Positions 16,371 through 25,755 of a stretch of DNA of 64,000 nt are shown here, one piece after another. This DNA is from CAYNWH01 sp964400885 (GTDB lineage: Bacteria; Patescibacteriota; Patescibacteriia; CAIXNZ01). The stretch lies in the NCBI GenBank assembly GCA_964400885.1, contig CAYNWH010000003.1, positions 1-64,000 of the forward strand, in the 5' to 3' direction. Made by a program: the position numbers and the translations under genes. Each line of letters begins with the position of its first letter. Within the stretch, counting starts at the first letter, position 1. Below the pieces are notes generated by a model. That model made no database searches. It had not been told where the DNA came from and saw nothing but the letters and a program-made list of their open reading frames with translations.

Positions 16371-16769
16371 TTAATATTCAATTTTACGTCTTAATTTCTT
16401 TTTTTCAGAAATTTTCTTTTTAAACTGGATTCTTTTTTCTTTGGCTGCTCGGCTGGGCCTGGTGGGAATTCTTTGTTTTTCCGGAGCTAAAGCTTGGTTA
16501 ATTAAGTGGTTTAATTTGGCGATTACAGCTTCTTTATTTTGGGCTTGGGAACGTTCACTTTGCGACCAGAGCATAAAATCACCTTTTTCTGTTATCCTAT
16601 TATACAATTTATGCAAAATTTTATATTTTTCCTCTGGGGTTAAAATTTGCGAATTATAAACATCCCAGCGCAAAGTGGCTTTAGTCTCAACTTTATTAAC
16701 ATTCTGGCCACCTTTTCCCCCGCTTCTAGAAAAAGTGATATTCAATTCTCTTGCTGGAATTCTAATCAT
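16371..16769 (-). CDS. arfB: Alternative ribosome-rescue factor, RF-1 domain peptidyl-tRNA hydrolase
   Basis: The 132-residue protein has the GGQ catalytic motif in SGGKGGQNVNKVET (residues ~15-28), which hydrolyses peptidyl-tRNA in the ribosome. It ends in a strongly basic tail (AAKEKRIQFKKKISEKKK), the part of ArfB/YaeJ that enters the empty mRNA channel of stalled ribosomes. It lacks the codon-recognition domains of RF1/RF2, as expected. The genome thus has two rescue systems in this window, ArfB here and tmRNA/SmpB at 54.6-55.5 kb. It sits inside a nine-gene operon. Confidence 0.92.
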   Translation of the reverse strand: MIRIPARELNITFSRSGGKGGQNVNKVETKATLRWDVYNSQILTPEEKYKILHKLYNRITEKGDFMLWSQSERSQAQNKEAVIAKLNHLINQALAPEKQRIPTRPSRAAKEKRIQFKKKISEKKKLRRKIEY

Positions 16770-16831
16770 TTATTTATAAAATTAAATAATTCCGATCTCT
16801 AATGACTAATCACCAATCACTAATAACAAGA

Positions 16832-17251
16832 TTATTTTATTTGAGCACTAATTTTCGCGGCAATTTCTTCTGCCTCGCTTGCTTTATAGCTTTTACCTGG
16901 CCAATGTTCTAAGCCGTCATCTGGCGTTCTCGGCACTATATGCCAGTGCAAATGAGGCACAATCTGGCCAGCAATACGTCCATTGTTTAATTCTAAATTA
17001 AATGAATCATATTCTTCAAACGCAGCTATAATAGCTTGGGCAATTTTTTTTGTTGCCACAATCATGGCTTGTAAAGTCGCATCATCTGCCTCAAGCATAT
17101 CTCGTGAATGCTTTTTCGGAATAACTAATGTATGTCCAGGATTAACAGGATGAACATCTAAAATACCAATCACGTTTTCATCCTCGTAAACTTTATTAGC
17201 CGGCACTTCGCCAGCGATTATTTGGCAAAATAAACAATCTCCATTAGGCAT
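16832..17251 (-). CDS. HIT family hydrolase
   Basis: The 139-residue protein begins with CLFCQIIAGEVPANKVYEDE, typical of the HIT/Hint group, and carries the histidine triad HLHWHIVPR near residue 100. HIT proteins hydrolyse nucleoside phosphoramidates or dinucleoside polyphosphates. The N-terminal CxxC could be half of a zinc site. Length is normal. It lies in the operon beside RdgB, consistent with nucleotide housekeeping. Confidence 0.94.
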   Translation of the reverse strand: MPNGDCLFCQIIAGEVPANKVYEDENVIGILDVHPVNPGHTLVIPKKHSRDMLEADDATLQAMIVATKKIAQAIIAAFEEYDSFNLELNNGRIAGQIVPHLHWHIVPRTPDDGLEHWPGKSYKASEAEEIAAKISAQIK

Positions 17252-17281
17252 AATTTTTTATTAATAGTTAAAGATCATTAA

Positions 17282-17842
17282 TTATTTTAATTTTAAATAT
17301 TCAGCTAATTTGCGAGCAGCTTCGCCTCGATGCGAAATCGCATTTTTTTCTTCCAAAGTCATTTGTACAACAGCTTTACCAGTTCCATCAGGTACAAATA
17401 TATGGGTATAAGGCATGGCCTCAATATCTGGCTCAATTACCTCTTTAAGAATTTTCCCAGATATTTCGCCAATAAATAATATCGGTTTTTGTCCAGGCTG
17501 ACAATAGGCAATAACGCTTTTAAAATAGGCAGTCCTATCTTTATCTTTAAGTAATCTGAAAATTCCTTCAAAGCCAATGCCATTAATAACAAATTTTGGC
17601 AGAGCGCCTGGAAAATTATTATAAGATTTAAAAAAGATACCTGTATCCTCAACAATTAAAGGCTTGCCTAATTTATCAGCTAAAATTTTAGCTGCTTTCT
17701 TACTAACTTCTTCCAGCGAATCTTCTTTAGCTTCAGAATATTCATGATCAAAATGTTCAAGTTCAATATCGTATTTCTTCAAAATATCGTTTATTTCCTT
17801 AAACTTATATTTATTAGTAGTAACAAATATTAATTTATCCAT
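17282..17842 (-). CDS. rdgB: Non-canonical purine NTP pyrophosphatase (RdgB/HAM1)
   Basis: The 186-residue protein starts with FVTTNKYKFKEI, the RdgB substrate-binding loop (usually TxNxxK), and has VEDTGIFF with the acidic metal ligand, a IFVPDG segment and ISHRGEAARKL near the end. These enzymes remove dITP, XTP and similar damaged nucleotides. The F-G-Y-D-P motif of classical members is altered to MPYTHIFVPDG, so substrate range may differ. Cytoplasmic. Confidence 0.87.
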   Translation of the reverse strand: MDKLIFVTTNKYKFKEINDILKKYDIELEHFDHEYSEAKEDSLEEVSKKAAKILADKLGKPLIVEDTGIFFKSYNNFPGALPKFVINGIGFEGIFRLLKDKDRTAYFKSVIAYCQPGQKPILFIGEISGKILKEVIEPDIEAMPYTHIFVPDGTGKAVVQMTLEEKNAISHRGEAARKLAEYLKLK

Positions 17843-17862
17843 AATTATTAAATGCTATGATT

Positions 17863-18315
17863 TTAATCAATTTCAAATGGTGAATTCGAATCGTGTTCCC
17901 AACGAATTTCATCCACCTCCTCTTTTTTAAATTCACCCTTATATAATTTATCAGGTAAATTTATTGAATAAGCCGGCTCTTTAGAAATGCATTTATAGCC
18001 ATGAACCACGCCAGGCGGCACTAAAACAGCGACCGGATTTTTTTCTCCCACTTCAATAATTTGTTTTTGTTCATAAGTTTCTGAATCCTGGCGATTATCC
18101 CATAAATATAAAGCAAAATTTCCCGGCCCGACAAAAACAAAAAAATCACTTTGTTTTTTATGTTCATGAGGTCCTCGACTGATTCCTGGCTGAGTAACTG
18201 ATACATAAGCCATGACTGGCTGATATTTTATTTCATCATTGCGGTAAATTTCCGCTAGCCAGCCCCGCTCATCAGTAAATTTTTCTAAATTTTTTACAAC
18301 AACGTCTTTAATCAT
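17863..18315 (-). CDS. RmlC-like dTDP-sugar epimerase (cupin)
   Basis: The 150-residue cupin has the RmlC signatures: TDERGWLAEIYR near the start, ISRGPHEHKKQSDFFVFVG with the catalytic His, and VPPGVVHGYKC later. RmlC epimerises dTDP-4-keto-6-deoxyglucose at C3 and C5. It is shorter than the ~180-residue classical enzyme, so a related FdtA/QdtA-type isomerase or another epimerase is also possible. As the only RmlC-like gene beside rmlA, rmlB and rmlD in the window, it is the best candidate for the missing rhamnose step. It overlaps the upstream gene by 8 bases. Confidence 0.8.
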   Translation of the reverse strand: MIKDVVVKNLEKFTDERGWLAEIYRNDEIKYQPVMAYVSVTQPGISRGPHEHKKQSDFFVFVGPGNFALYLWDNRQDSETYEQKQIIEVGEKNPVAVLVPPGVVHGYKCISKEPAYSINLPDKLYKGEFKKEEVDEIRWEHDSNSPFEID

Positions 18316-18691
18316 TTTTATAAATTAAAATAATAAAAAAACAACTAATTATAGCACTAGCAATGCCGATTAAAATACTCAAAATGCCAACTGCTCTAAT
18401 TAAATAAAAGATCAAAACGCCGACTAAGACACAAAACAAAATAATCGTAGAATAATCTAAAAAATTCAATTTTTTAATTTCTTTTTTCTCTTCAGGCTGG
18501 AACAAAATCGCAATGACTCCTAATAAAATCAAAAGCAATAGAAAAATATTTAAATTTATATAATTAGTAATTATGCGCGGCTTTAATAATTCAAGCAAAG
18601 AAAAAATAAGGAATAAAACAAGAAAAGCCAAAAATAAATCCTGAATAATTATGGCCAGAACCTTATTATTTTTAAAATTGATTTTTAACAT
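18308..18691 (-). CDS. Four-helix membrane protein of unknown function
   Basis: The 127-residue protein consists almost entirely of four hydrophobic segments with short loops, one of which is Lys/Glu-rich (PEEKKEIKKLNF). No family is recognised. It overlaps both neighbours (8 bases with the rmlC-like gene, 20 with the upstream gene), which implies translational coupling in the surface-sugar operon. Confidence 0.7.
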   Translation of the reverse strand: MLKINFKNNKVLAIIIQDLFLAFLVLFLIFSLLELLKPRIITNYINLNIFLLLLILLGVIAILFQPEEKKEIKKLNFLDYSTIILFCVLVGVLIFYLIRAVGILSILIGIASAIISCFFIILIYKND

Positions 18692-19256
18692 ATTTTAAAT
18701 AGCTTATTAAATTACTAGCTATATTATCCTGCCAAAGCGGCTGGCGCAGCAAAGTAATTTTTAGATTCTTTATATAAACTCCTTTATCTGGCTCCAGCAA
18801 GCCTGGTAAAGAAATAATAAATCTTAATTTGCCATTATTAATATTTTTACCAGCCAAATCAAAATCCACACTTTTAATTGTAAACCCATTCTCATCAGGA
18901 GGCAAATCACTACTTAAAGATTTTAATTCCCAATCAGAATCAACACTAGGGCCTATTTTTATCGGATAATTATATTCATTTTTATACTCAACTTCTAAAA
19001 TAGCCTTATCAAAATCTCGCGGCAAATACAAGTCAAAATAAGCTGGTTCTGCCTGAATATAAGCCATATTGCCTATAATAATTCTATCCTGTGGCTTTAA
19101 GATTGTAAAAAATGGCGTAAATTTTCTAAAATCAGTCTGCATTTCCAGTTTACCATCCCACGCCAAATCTTTAGCTAGCAAAAAAAACAGTAAAAAAGCG
19201 GCTGTAGCCAACAAAATTATTTGAAAAAAAATCAAATATTTATTCGAATTCTTCAT
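18672..19256 (-). CDS. Membrane-anchored protein of unknown function
   Basis: The 194-residue protein has one N-terminal membrane segment (~8-28) and an extracytoplasmic beta-rich part of ~160 residues containing AYFDLYLPRDFDKAILEVEY. No domain is recognised. It overlaps the upstream glycosyltransferase gene by 17 bases and the next gene by 20, so it is probably a partner of the GT-C enzyme in sugar transfer outside the membrane. That role is inference from gene order only. Confidence 0.65.
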   Translation of the reverse strand: MKNSNKYLIFFQIILLATAAFLLFFLLAKDLAWDGKLEMQTDFRKFTPFFTILKPQDRIIIGNMAYIQAEPAYFDLYLPRDFDKAILEVEYKNEYNYPIKIGPSVDSDWELKSLSSDLPPDENGFTIKSVDFDLAGKNINNGKLRFIISLPGLLEPDKGVYIKNLKITLLRQPLWQDNIASNLISYLKYVKNQF

Positions 19257-20907
19257 AGTCTAATTCTTCATAAGGGACAAATTCAATTTTATATAAATCT
19301 TCCCTGGCTGTAAAACTTGCCACATAAATTAACTGCATTCCATAATCAAACAAATCATAATCTAAATCATCAACATAAGAATAACCTTCATAAGCATAAT
19401 AATATAAAGGCACACCCGCATCCAGCAAATTCTGCCAATAATCAAAATCATCATAATAAACAAAACGGCCAACCACTTTTCTCTCAGGGAAAAATATTTT
19501 ATCGCTTCTCTGGCTGATAATAACCGCATTATCTTCAGTTAAATTAGTGACTTTTTGATTGATCTCATTATAAGCTTGGATATTTTGTTTAATTTTTATT
19601 AAGTTATCATTACCGGCTAAATAGGTGAGATTAATAGTGAAATAAATTAAAGTTGAAATAAATAATAAGTTTAATAAGATTTTTATTTTTTTATTTTTCA
19701 GCCATTGTATTAAATGCAAATAAAAAATACTAATCAATGGCAGGGATAAAATATAAATAGGCAACCAGTAACGCACATAAGAAATGCCGATTTTATTTAA
19801 TTGCGCAGTCAACTGATCTGCAAATTGCCATGAACCGTAATAAACAATCAAATAAAAGCTAACTGCCAAAAAAATCAAAAAGAAAACAGCCTTGTTTTTT
19901 TTATGATAATTCTGCAAAAAGAAGAAAATGCCTAAAACTGCCGGAATAAAAAGCCACCAAAATAAAACCAGACAATAATTATAAAAGTTGCTAAAGAAAA
20001 GCTGCGGATGCAAGCCAAAGGGCAAGACTATAAACTGAATAAAATTAAAAAATTGTGAATGGCTAGTCTGAAATTCTGTCGGCAATTGCGAAATCAAATC
20101 ATTGCCTTGATCTAATCTTAAATAACCAAAGGATAAATAATTGTCATAAGTCATTTGGTTATAATAAAAAATCGGCAAGAAAACTAAGATGCAAACAACT
20201 AAAAATAAAAGAATGTATTGCCATTTAACTTTTTTAAAATATACAATTAACAATAGTAACAGTATACCTAAAATCCATAAAAATTCATTAGTCCTGATTA
20301 TCAAGGCCAAAGCTACAAAAAAAGAACCTAAAATTAAAAATAAATAATTATTTTGCTTTTTTCCCTTATCAAGTTCAATTAGAAAATAAATGCCTATAAT
20401 TAAAAAAGATAAAAAAGCAATGTTGGGTAGAAAAGTAAAATTAGCATAATACCACCAAGCTGGATTAATAAAAAATAAAAGAGCGCTTAAAAAGGCAATC
20501 TTAGGCTTAAAAATTTTCAGTAAAATTTTATAAAATAATAAGCCGGCCAAAACGGCCAAAAGCGGAGTTAAAAATTTTACTAAGCCAAGTCCGATAACTT
20601 TGCCGATTAAGCCGTAAATTAAAAGCAAGCCTAAAAATGAACCTGGCACCAGATTGCCTTGATAAACATTAAAACTGCGAGGCTTCACTAAATTGCCAGC
20701 AATTTCATTTAAAGGCTCAGCCACGCTAAAATTGGAATGCTCAATATAATTTTTAATAAAAAAATAGTTAGCTGTTTCATCTGGCCAGGTAAAATGGTTA
20801 CCAGTATTGCCGAAAATTAAAAAAGAGTAGATAAAAAAGAAAATTATCCCTAAGATAACTAAAACTATAAATTGGTTCTTCGGATGTTGCCTTAACTTAA
20901 ATAACAT
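19240..20907 (-). CDS. GT-C fold membrane glycosyltransferase (GT39/ArnT-like)
   Basis: The 555-residue protein has 11-13 predicted membrane helices. The first external loop carries WPDETANYFF, the acidic DE motif used by GT-C enzymes that take sugars from polyprenyl phosphates, followed by a loop with NVYQGNLVPGSF. The last ~130 residues form a soluble domain with many Asp and Tyr. Such proteins glycosylate lipids or secreted proteins. It is the first gene of the nine-gene operon and diverges from another large membrane protein over a 42-bp palindromic promoter region. Confidence 0.8.
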   Translation of the reverse strand: MLFKLRQHPKNQFIVLVILGIIFFFIYSFLIFGNTGNHFTWPDETANYFFIKNYIEHSNFSVAEPLNEIAGNLVKPRSFNVYQGNLVPGSFLGLLLIYGLIGKVIGLGLVKFLTPLLAVLAGLLFYKILLKIFKPKIAFLSALLFFINPAWWYYANFTFLPNIAFLSFLIIGIYFLIELDKGKKQNNYLFLILGSFFVALALIIRTNEFLWILGILLLLLIVYFKKVKWQYILLFLVVCILVFLPIFYYNQMTYDNYLSFGYLRLDQGNDLISQLPTEFQTSHSQFFNFIQFIVLPFGLHPQLFFSNFYNYCLVLFWWLFIPAVLGIFFFLQNYHKKNKAVFFLIFLAVSFYLIVYYGSWQFADQLTAQLNKIGISYVRYWLPIYILSLPLISIFYLHLIQWLKNKKIKILLNLLFISTLIYFTINLTYLAGNDNLIKIKQNIQAYNEINQKVTNLTEDNAVIISQRSDKIFFPERKVVGRFVYYDDFDYWQNLLDAGVPLYYYAYEGYSYVDDLDYDLFDYGMQLIYVASFTAREDLYKIEFVPYEELDYEEFE

Positions 20908-20916
20908 AGATTATTC

Positions 20917-20946
20917 TTAATTTTAGCAAAAATATGCTAAAATTAA
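20917..20946. promoter_or_regulatory. Symmetric divergent promoter/operator
   Basis: A perfect 12-bp inverted repeat (20917-20928 and 20935-20946, centre AAAATA) fills the 42-bp gap between divergent genes. Each arm reads TGCTAAAAT outward, an extended -10. On the plus strand the -10 ends 6 bases from ATG 20950, implying a leaderless transcript. Confidence 0.55.
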
Positions 20947-20949
20947 AAT

Positions 20950-23031
20950 ATGCAGAAAATAATTAAAAATGCTTTATTTTTTTTGCTAATTTTAGCAATT
21001 TTATTAAATATTAGCTGGTTTAAATCACTTTGGGCTGGTTTAGTCTTAAGTTTGCTTTACCTTGCTATCTTTGGCTTTTTGCTAGGCAAATTAATCTTCA
21101 AAGATAAAAATTACACTTGGCAATTAATTTTCGGAATATTCTCTTTACTCTCTGGCTATTCCCTATTAGGCGCCATAATTTATTATTTTTACCAACTTAA
21201 TATATTGAGCATTAGCCTTTTGTTTACTGCAATTTCAATAGCAATTATTGCTCTAAATTTAAAATTTCAAAATTCAGAATTCAGCATCCAGCACTTTATT
21301 GGCAACTTCATAAAATTTCGTCCAAATTTATCTAACCTCACAAAACCTCTGATTTTAACTGCCACCTACCTAATTCTTTTTGTCTCAAGCATTTTTATCT
21401 TATACCAAAGCCAAACAACAGAAGCGATAAAATCACCTTGGCAAATTATTCCAGCTGCATTTTTCATAATTTATTTCATGGCCACAATGAATTTAATCAT
21501 TTTATTTTTTTATAATAAAAATTTCATTTCAACTATTTTACTGGCAGCTCACTTTTTATTAACAACAAGTATTGCTTTAATAATTTACAAATTGGGTTAT
21601 GGTTTTGATCCTTTTATCCATCGGGTTACAGAATCAGCAATTTGGCAAAATGGTTTTATCCTGCCTAAAACATTATATTATTTGGGCCAATATTCTTTAG
21701 TAACCTTTTTAGCTTATTTAACTCAACTGCCAGTGGAATGGATTGATAAATTATTACTGCCGATTTTACTTTCTATTTTTTTACCCTATACCATCTATAA
21801 ATCATTAACCAAAACTTTTGCCTGGCCGCAAAACATTTGCCAAATTTTAACTTTAATCTTTTTATTCCTGCCTTTTACTTTATTGATTGCCACCACTCCT
21901 CAAGCCTTGGCCAACCTTTTTACTGTAATAATTTTATTTCTTTCCTTTTTATATTTTAAAGACAAAGAAATACCTTTTTATTATCTTATTTTTTTAACTT
22001 TAACTGCTCTAGTCATTCATCCATTAGCTGGCATTCCGATTTTAATTTATTTAATAATTACCTGGCTGATAAAAAACTGGAATTTGACCAATAAAATTAT
22101 CTTAATAATTTTCGCTTTACTTTCTATTTTTGCTCTGCCTTTAGCGTTGCTATTTAACTCAATTATTTCAATTTACAAAGTTACTATTGAATCAAGCGGT
22201 TTTAATTTAATTGAATGGCCAACTATTTTTACCAGACAATATAATTATTTCTTAGACATTGCTTATTTATATAAATATTCCATCTACTGGATTTTCATTT
22301 TAGTTGCGATTCTTGCTTTTATTCATTTAATTAAACAAAAAAAAGTTAAAATATTTTTAGCATCGATTTTAACTTTTATAATTCTGCTTATCAATGCAAT
22401 CTTATTAAATTTTATAAAAGTTTCTTTTATTATTGACTATGAGCAAAGTGATTTTAGCCAGAGAGTCTGGCAACTGGCATTTTACTTTTTATTACCAATA
22501 GTAATTTATGGCTTTTATATATTTATAGACAAGGCAAGCTCAAGACCAATCTACCAAATATTTATTATCTTTTTACTTTCCAGCTTTATAACTTTTAACT
22601 TGTACTTAAGCTATCCCCGTTTTGATGATTATAATAACAGTAAATTCATTAATCTTTCCCAGTCTGATTTAGATGCCGTGCAATTTATTGAACAAAACAG
22701 CCAAGGTCAGGATTATATAGTGCTGACAGATCAAATGACCAGTGCTGCTGCCTTAAAAACTTTTGGGTTTACCAGATATTATAATGGCCAGTATTTTTAT
22801 CCTATACCCACTGGTGGCGAGCTTTATCAATATTTTGAAAAAATGATTTATGAAACGCCAAGCAAACAAAATATACTGGAAGCCATGGATTTAACTGGCG
22901 TTAATCAGGCTTATTTTGTTTTGCCCAGCTACTGGAGCCGCTTTACAATAATTTCTGATGCAGCTCTGCCAGAAGCTAATGCTGCTTATAACTTAGATGA
23001 TAAAATCTTAATTTTTAAATATTTTAAATAA
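20950..23031 (+). CDS. Large polytopic membrane protein, probably GT-C-like
   Basis: The 693-residue protein has about 15 predicted membrane helices and a C-terminal soluble tail of ~110 residues. A loop after the sixth or seventh helix reads YGFDPFIHRVTESAIWQNG, with Asp, His and Glu residues like those of polyprenyl-phosphate-dependent glycosyltransferases, and the tail holds FIEQNSQGQDYIVLTDQMTSA. No family could be assigned firmly. It is divergent from a GT-C enzyme, and the two may work on the same glycan. Confidence is high that it is a gene and modest for the enzyme class. Confidence 0.6.
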   Translation: MQKIIKNALFFLLILAILLNISWFKSLWAGLVLSLLYLAIFGFLLGKLIFKDKNYTWQLIFGIFSLLSGYSLLGAIIYYFYQLNILSISLLFTAISIAIIALNLKFQNSEFSIQHFIGNFIKFRPNLSNLTKPLILTATYLILFVSSIFILYQSQTTEAIKSPWQIIPAAFFIIYFMATMNLIILFFYNKNFISTILLAAHFLLTTSIALIIYKLGYGFDPFIHRVTESAIWQNGFILPKTLYYLGQYSLVTFLAYLTQLPVEWIDKLLLPILLSIFLPYTIYKSLTKTFAWPQNICQILTLIFLFLPFTLLIATTPQALANLFTVIILFLSFLYFKDKEIPFYYLIFLTLTALVIHPLAGIPILIYLIITWLIKNWNLTNKIILIIFALLSIFALPLALLFNSIISIYKVTIESSGFNLIEWPTIFTRQYNYFLDIAYLYKYSIYWIFILVAILAFIHLIKQKKVKIFLASILTFIILLINAILLNFIKVSFIIDYEQSDFSQRVWQLAFYFLLPIVIYGFYIFIDKASSRPIYQIFIIFLLSSFITFNLYLSYPRFDDYNNSKFINLSQSDLDAVQFIEQNSQGQDYIVLTDQMTSAAALKTFGFTRYYNGQYFYPIPTGGELYQYFEKMIYETPSKQNILEAMDLTGVNQAYFVLPSYWSRFTIISDAALPEANAAYNLDDKILIFKYFK

Positions 23032-23107
23032 AAAAACTGACCAATGGCTTGATCAGCATAAATAGCTAATGATGACCAGGTAAATTCAAAGTTGAATTGC
23101 CGGGTTT

Positions 23108-24508
23108 TTATTTTACCTGACCGTTTTCAATTATTATAATATTAGAACAAGCAAAATTACCTGTTTCATCAAAACTGCAAACTCTATAATAGTAATTGCC
23201 CACGCTGGTAATATTAACTGACTGGTCGGTAAATTGATTATATTTACTGGAGCTTAATTTATCAGCTGAATAATTAAGATTAACATTATTAAAAGTCCTT
23301 AAAATAACATATTCTTTAAAATCGCTTTCCTTATTAGCTGACCAGCTTAAATTAACGCCTGAGGCTGAAATACTAGCAGAGATTAAAGGCGCAGCCGGCG
23401 CCAGCGTATCTTTTTCTTCTTCTGCGGGAATTTCTGCACTCGCCACGTTGCCGCAGGAAACTTTGTCACTAATTTTTAAAACGCAAATCCTATAATAATA
23501 TTTCTTGCCTTTTTCTGCCGCAGCATCTAAATAAGAATTTAGCCCTTTAGTAGCAAAAGTTTTAATTGCTTTATCATCCGGATATTTTAAATCACTATTA
23601 GTCTCCGAACGTACGATTTCATAATTTTTAAAATCATCCTGATTATAAGCAGCCCAGGAAAGGAAAACTCCGGTTTCTTTAACTTCAGCGGATAATTCAA
23701 GACTTTCTGTAATAACCTCAAAATCCGGCTCTTCATTTACATTGATATTACTGTTTTCAATCGGTTCGCCGATTTTTTTATCCAAGTCAAAATTCCATTT
23801 ATACCAATCTTCTTTTTCTAAACTTTTACTAGTAAAGTCTTCAAACTTTAATAAATTATTTTTATCAGCTTTAAGATCAATTAAAGCTTTTTCATTAGCC
23901 TTTAAACGTCCGGCTAATAACATCCCCTGATCATCAAAAATCTCCAGCTTAACATTATTTTCAAAATCTAAAACAGTTAAATATTTTTGCGCAGAATTAG
24001 TAATTAATTCAAATTTTGTGCCTTCGGCAGTTGCTTCCAGGCCTAAAGAAGACACCTGATATTTTTTATTTTCACTTAAATTGTGGTAGGTACGGCCTGT
24101 AAGCTGATCAATAATCGCATTATCAGACATTAAGCTTGTCAAAACGATTTCTGTATTAGGAGCCAGCCGAATAACTGAACCGCCTTCTAAATTCAAAACT
24201 GTCAAGGAATTTTCTCCTGTCTTAATTTTATCGCCCTGCTGCAAGATTGTATCTTTAAGCGCTTTATCATAACCCTTATTGTCAATGTTAGCATTGACGT
24301 CTCCCTGAACAAAGGCAATATTAGCTAACAATGATTTGGTTGCTGAATCTGTTTGATTTTCCCCTTTTACTAATTCTTTATCTTTATTAAAATCAATCTT
24401 GCTAAAATAATTAACATAAAACCAATAGCCTAAAAAGCCTAAAATAATTAGGATGATTATAATTATAATCCAGCGTACTGGATGGCTTTTGCGGCGGTAA
24501 TAATACAT
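23108..24508 (-). CDS. Membrane-anchored FecR-domain protein with fibronectin type III repeats
   Basis: The 466-residue protein has a single membrane anchor (~12-33) with a basic N terminus, a FecR domain (~60-215; GDKIKTGENSLTVLNL and GGSVIRLAPNTEIVLTSL) and two Fn3-like domains (~275-365 and ~370-460) with LSWAAYNQDDFKNYEIVR and LSWSANKESDFKEYVILR. The paired Cys in YYRICVLKISDKVSCG and YYRVCSFDETGNFACS suggest a disulfide in each Fn3. It would be a cell-surface protein; FecR here is structural or sensory, with no sigma factor adjacent. The C terminus reaches the Fn3 end without an anchor. Confidence 0.82.
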   Translation of the reverse strand: MYYYRRKSHPVRWIIIIIILIILGFLGYWFYVNYFSKIDFNKDKELVKGENQTDSATKSLLANIAFVQGDVNANIDNKGYDKALKDTILQQGDKIKTGENSLTVLNLEGGSVIRLAPNTEIVLTSLMSDNAIIDQLTGRTYHNLSENKKYQVSSLGLEATAEGTKFELITNSAQKYLTVLDFENNVKLEIFDDQGMLLAGRLKANEKALIDLKADKNNLLKFEDFTSKSLEKEDWYKWNFDLDKKIGEPIENSNINVNEEPDFEVITESLELSAEVKETGVFLSWAAYNQDDFKNYEIVRSETNSDLKYPDDKAIKTFATKGLNSYLDAAAEKGKKYYYRICVLKISDKVSCGNVASAEIPAEEEKDTLAPAAPLISASISASGVNLSWSANKESDFKEYVILRTFNNVNLNYSADKLSSSKYNQFTDQSVNITSVGNYYYRVCSFDETGNFACSNIIIIENGQVK

Positions 24509-24541
24509 ACCTTTAACAAATTAATAATGACCAATGACTAA

Positions 24542-25726
24542 TTACAAATTCAATATCTTATAAATATAATTTTTAATGTCATAATCCTTTGCTCTTATTT
24601 TAGCATTTTCTGACATTTGCTGGTAATTGTCTAAATTATGCAAACTCATATTTAATTTATTCAATAAACTAATTTTATTGCCTGCTTCAAAAGTATAACC
24701 ATTAACGCCTTCTTGCACCAATTCTGGAATGCCTCCTATTTCTGCAGCAATAACCGGCGTCCCATATCTAAAACTGTCATAAATCGTGCTGGGTGAATTT
24801 TCATAACAAAGAGAAGGAATTATTGTATAATGCACTCGTTTAAAAACTGTTTTGCCCAAATCTTTTTGCGGCACAAAACCTAAAAATTCTATCCAATCAC
24901 AATTTTTATATTTTTCTCTTAAGAATTTTTCCAGCCGTCCAGTACCCACTACAATCAAACGGCAATTATTTAATTTATTAAATTTAGCAAATACTTCCAG
25001 TAAAAATAAAATACCTTTATGTTCTTCCAGCTGTCCTAAAATCATATAATTAACCATTTTATCATCAAATTTTTTTATGATTTGTTGCTCATCCAAATCA
25101 ATTATCACGGGATTTGGCAAAATGACTTCTCTGGATTTTTCAAAAAAGCCGTAATCACGGTAAAAATCTAAAAGCCATTTAGAAGGCGAAATTACAACCT
25201 CAGGGCTATTTAATATAATTCTGCTAATATTAGCAAATATTTTAAATAAAATATTTTGTTTTTCCTGACCTTTTATAATCAAGCCTGAAGGATTAACCAG
25301 CTGGACATCATGTAGCGTATGGATATTTTTTATTTTTAAACTTTTAACTGCTCTTAAGGTCAGATAGCCCAGGCCTTTTAAATTATGGCTCAAAACTAAA
25401 CCCGGTTTTTCCTGCTTTAAAATTTTTCTAATCTGGCGGTAAGAATGAAAATTAAAAGTATCAATAATGTGCCAAATTAATCTTTTCCAAACTGGCTGGC
25501 TGTTTATTTCAATAAAAGAAAAAATATTTTTAGGATAAAAACGATAAACTTTGATGTCATCCATTTCTGTGACAAAAAAATCAGTTTTTTGCTTTTTGCC
25601 GGAAATTGTAATTACAAAAACATCATGGCCGTTTTTTTTAAGTTCTTTGACTATGCGCCGAAAAACCACTTCCGCTCCCCCGCGTTTATAGGGTTTGTAT
25701 AAACTGTTAATTAACCCGATTTTCAT
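24542..25726 (-). CDS. GT4 family glycosyltransferase
   Basis: The 394-residue protein is a GT-B enzyme of family 4. The N-terminal domain has the glycine loop KPYKRGGAEVVFRRI and the C-terminal domain contains LGQLEEHKGILFLLEVF and the nucleotide-sugar region PSLCYENSPSTIYDSFRYGTPVIA. The second residue of the usual E-x7-E pair is Asp. The sugar and acceptor are unknown. It lies in a minus-strand run of sugar-transfer genes (24.5-29.7 kb). Confidence 0.88.
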   Translation of the reverse strand: MKIGLINSLYKPYKRGGAEVVFRRIVKELKKNGHDVFVITISGKKQKTDFFVTEMDDIKVYRFYPKNIFSFIEINSQPVWKRLIWHIIDTFNFHSYRQIRKILKQEKPGLVLSHNLKGLGYLTLRAVKSLKIKNIHTLHDVQLVNPSGLIIKGQEKQNILFKIFANISRIILNSPEVVISPSKWLLDFYRDYGFFEKSREVILPNPVIIDLDEQQIIKKFDDKMVNYMILGQLEEHKGILFLLEVFAKFNKLNNCRLIVVGTGRLEKFLREKYKNCDWIEFLGFVPQKDLGKTVFKRVHYTIIPSLCYENSPSTIYDSFRYGTPVIAAEIGGIPELVQEGVNGYTFEAGNKISLLNKLNMSLHNLDNYQQMSENAKIRAKDYDIKNYIYKILNL

Positions 25727-25755
25727 AAATTTGGCTGATTACTAGCGGCCAATTA

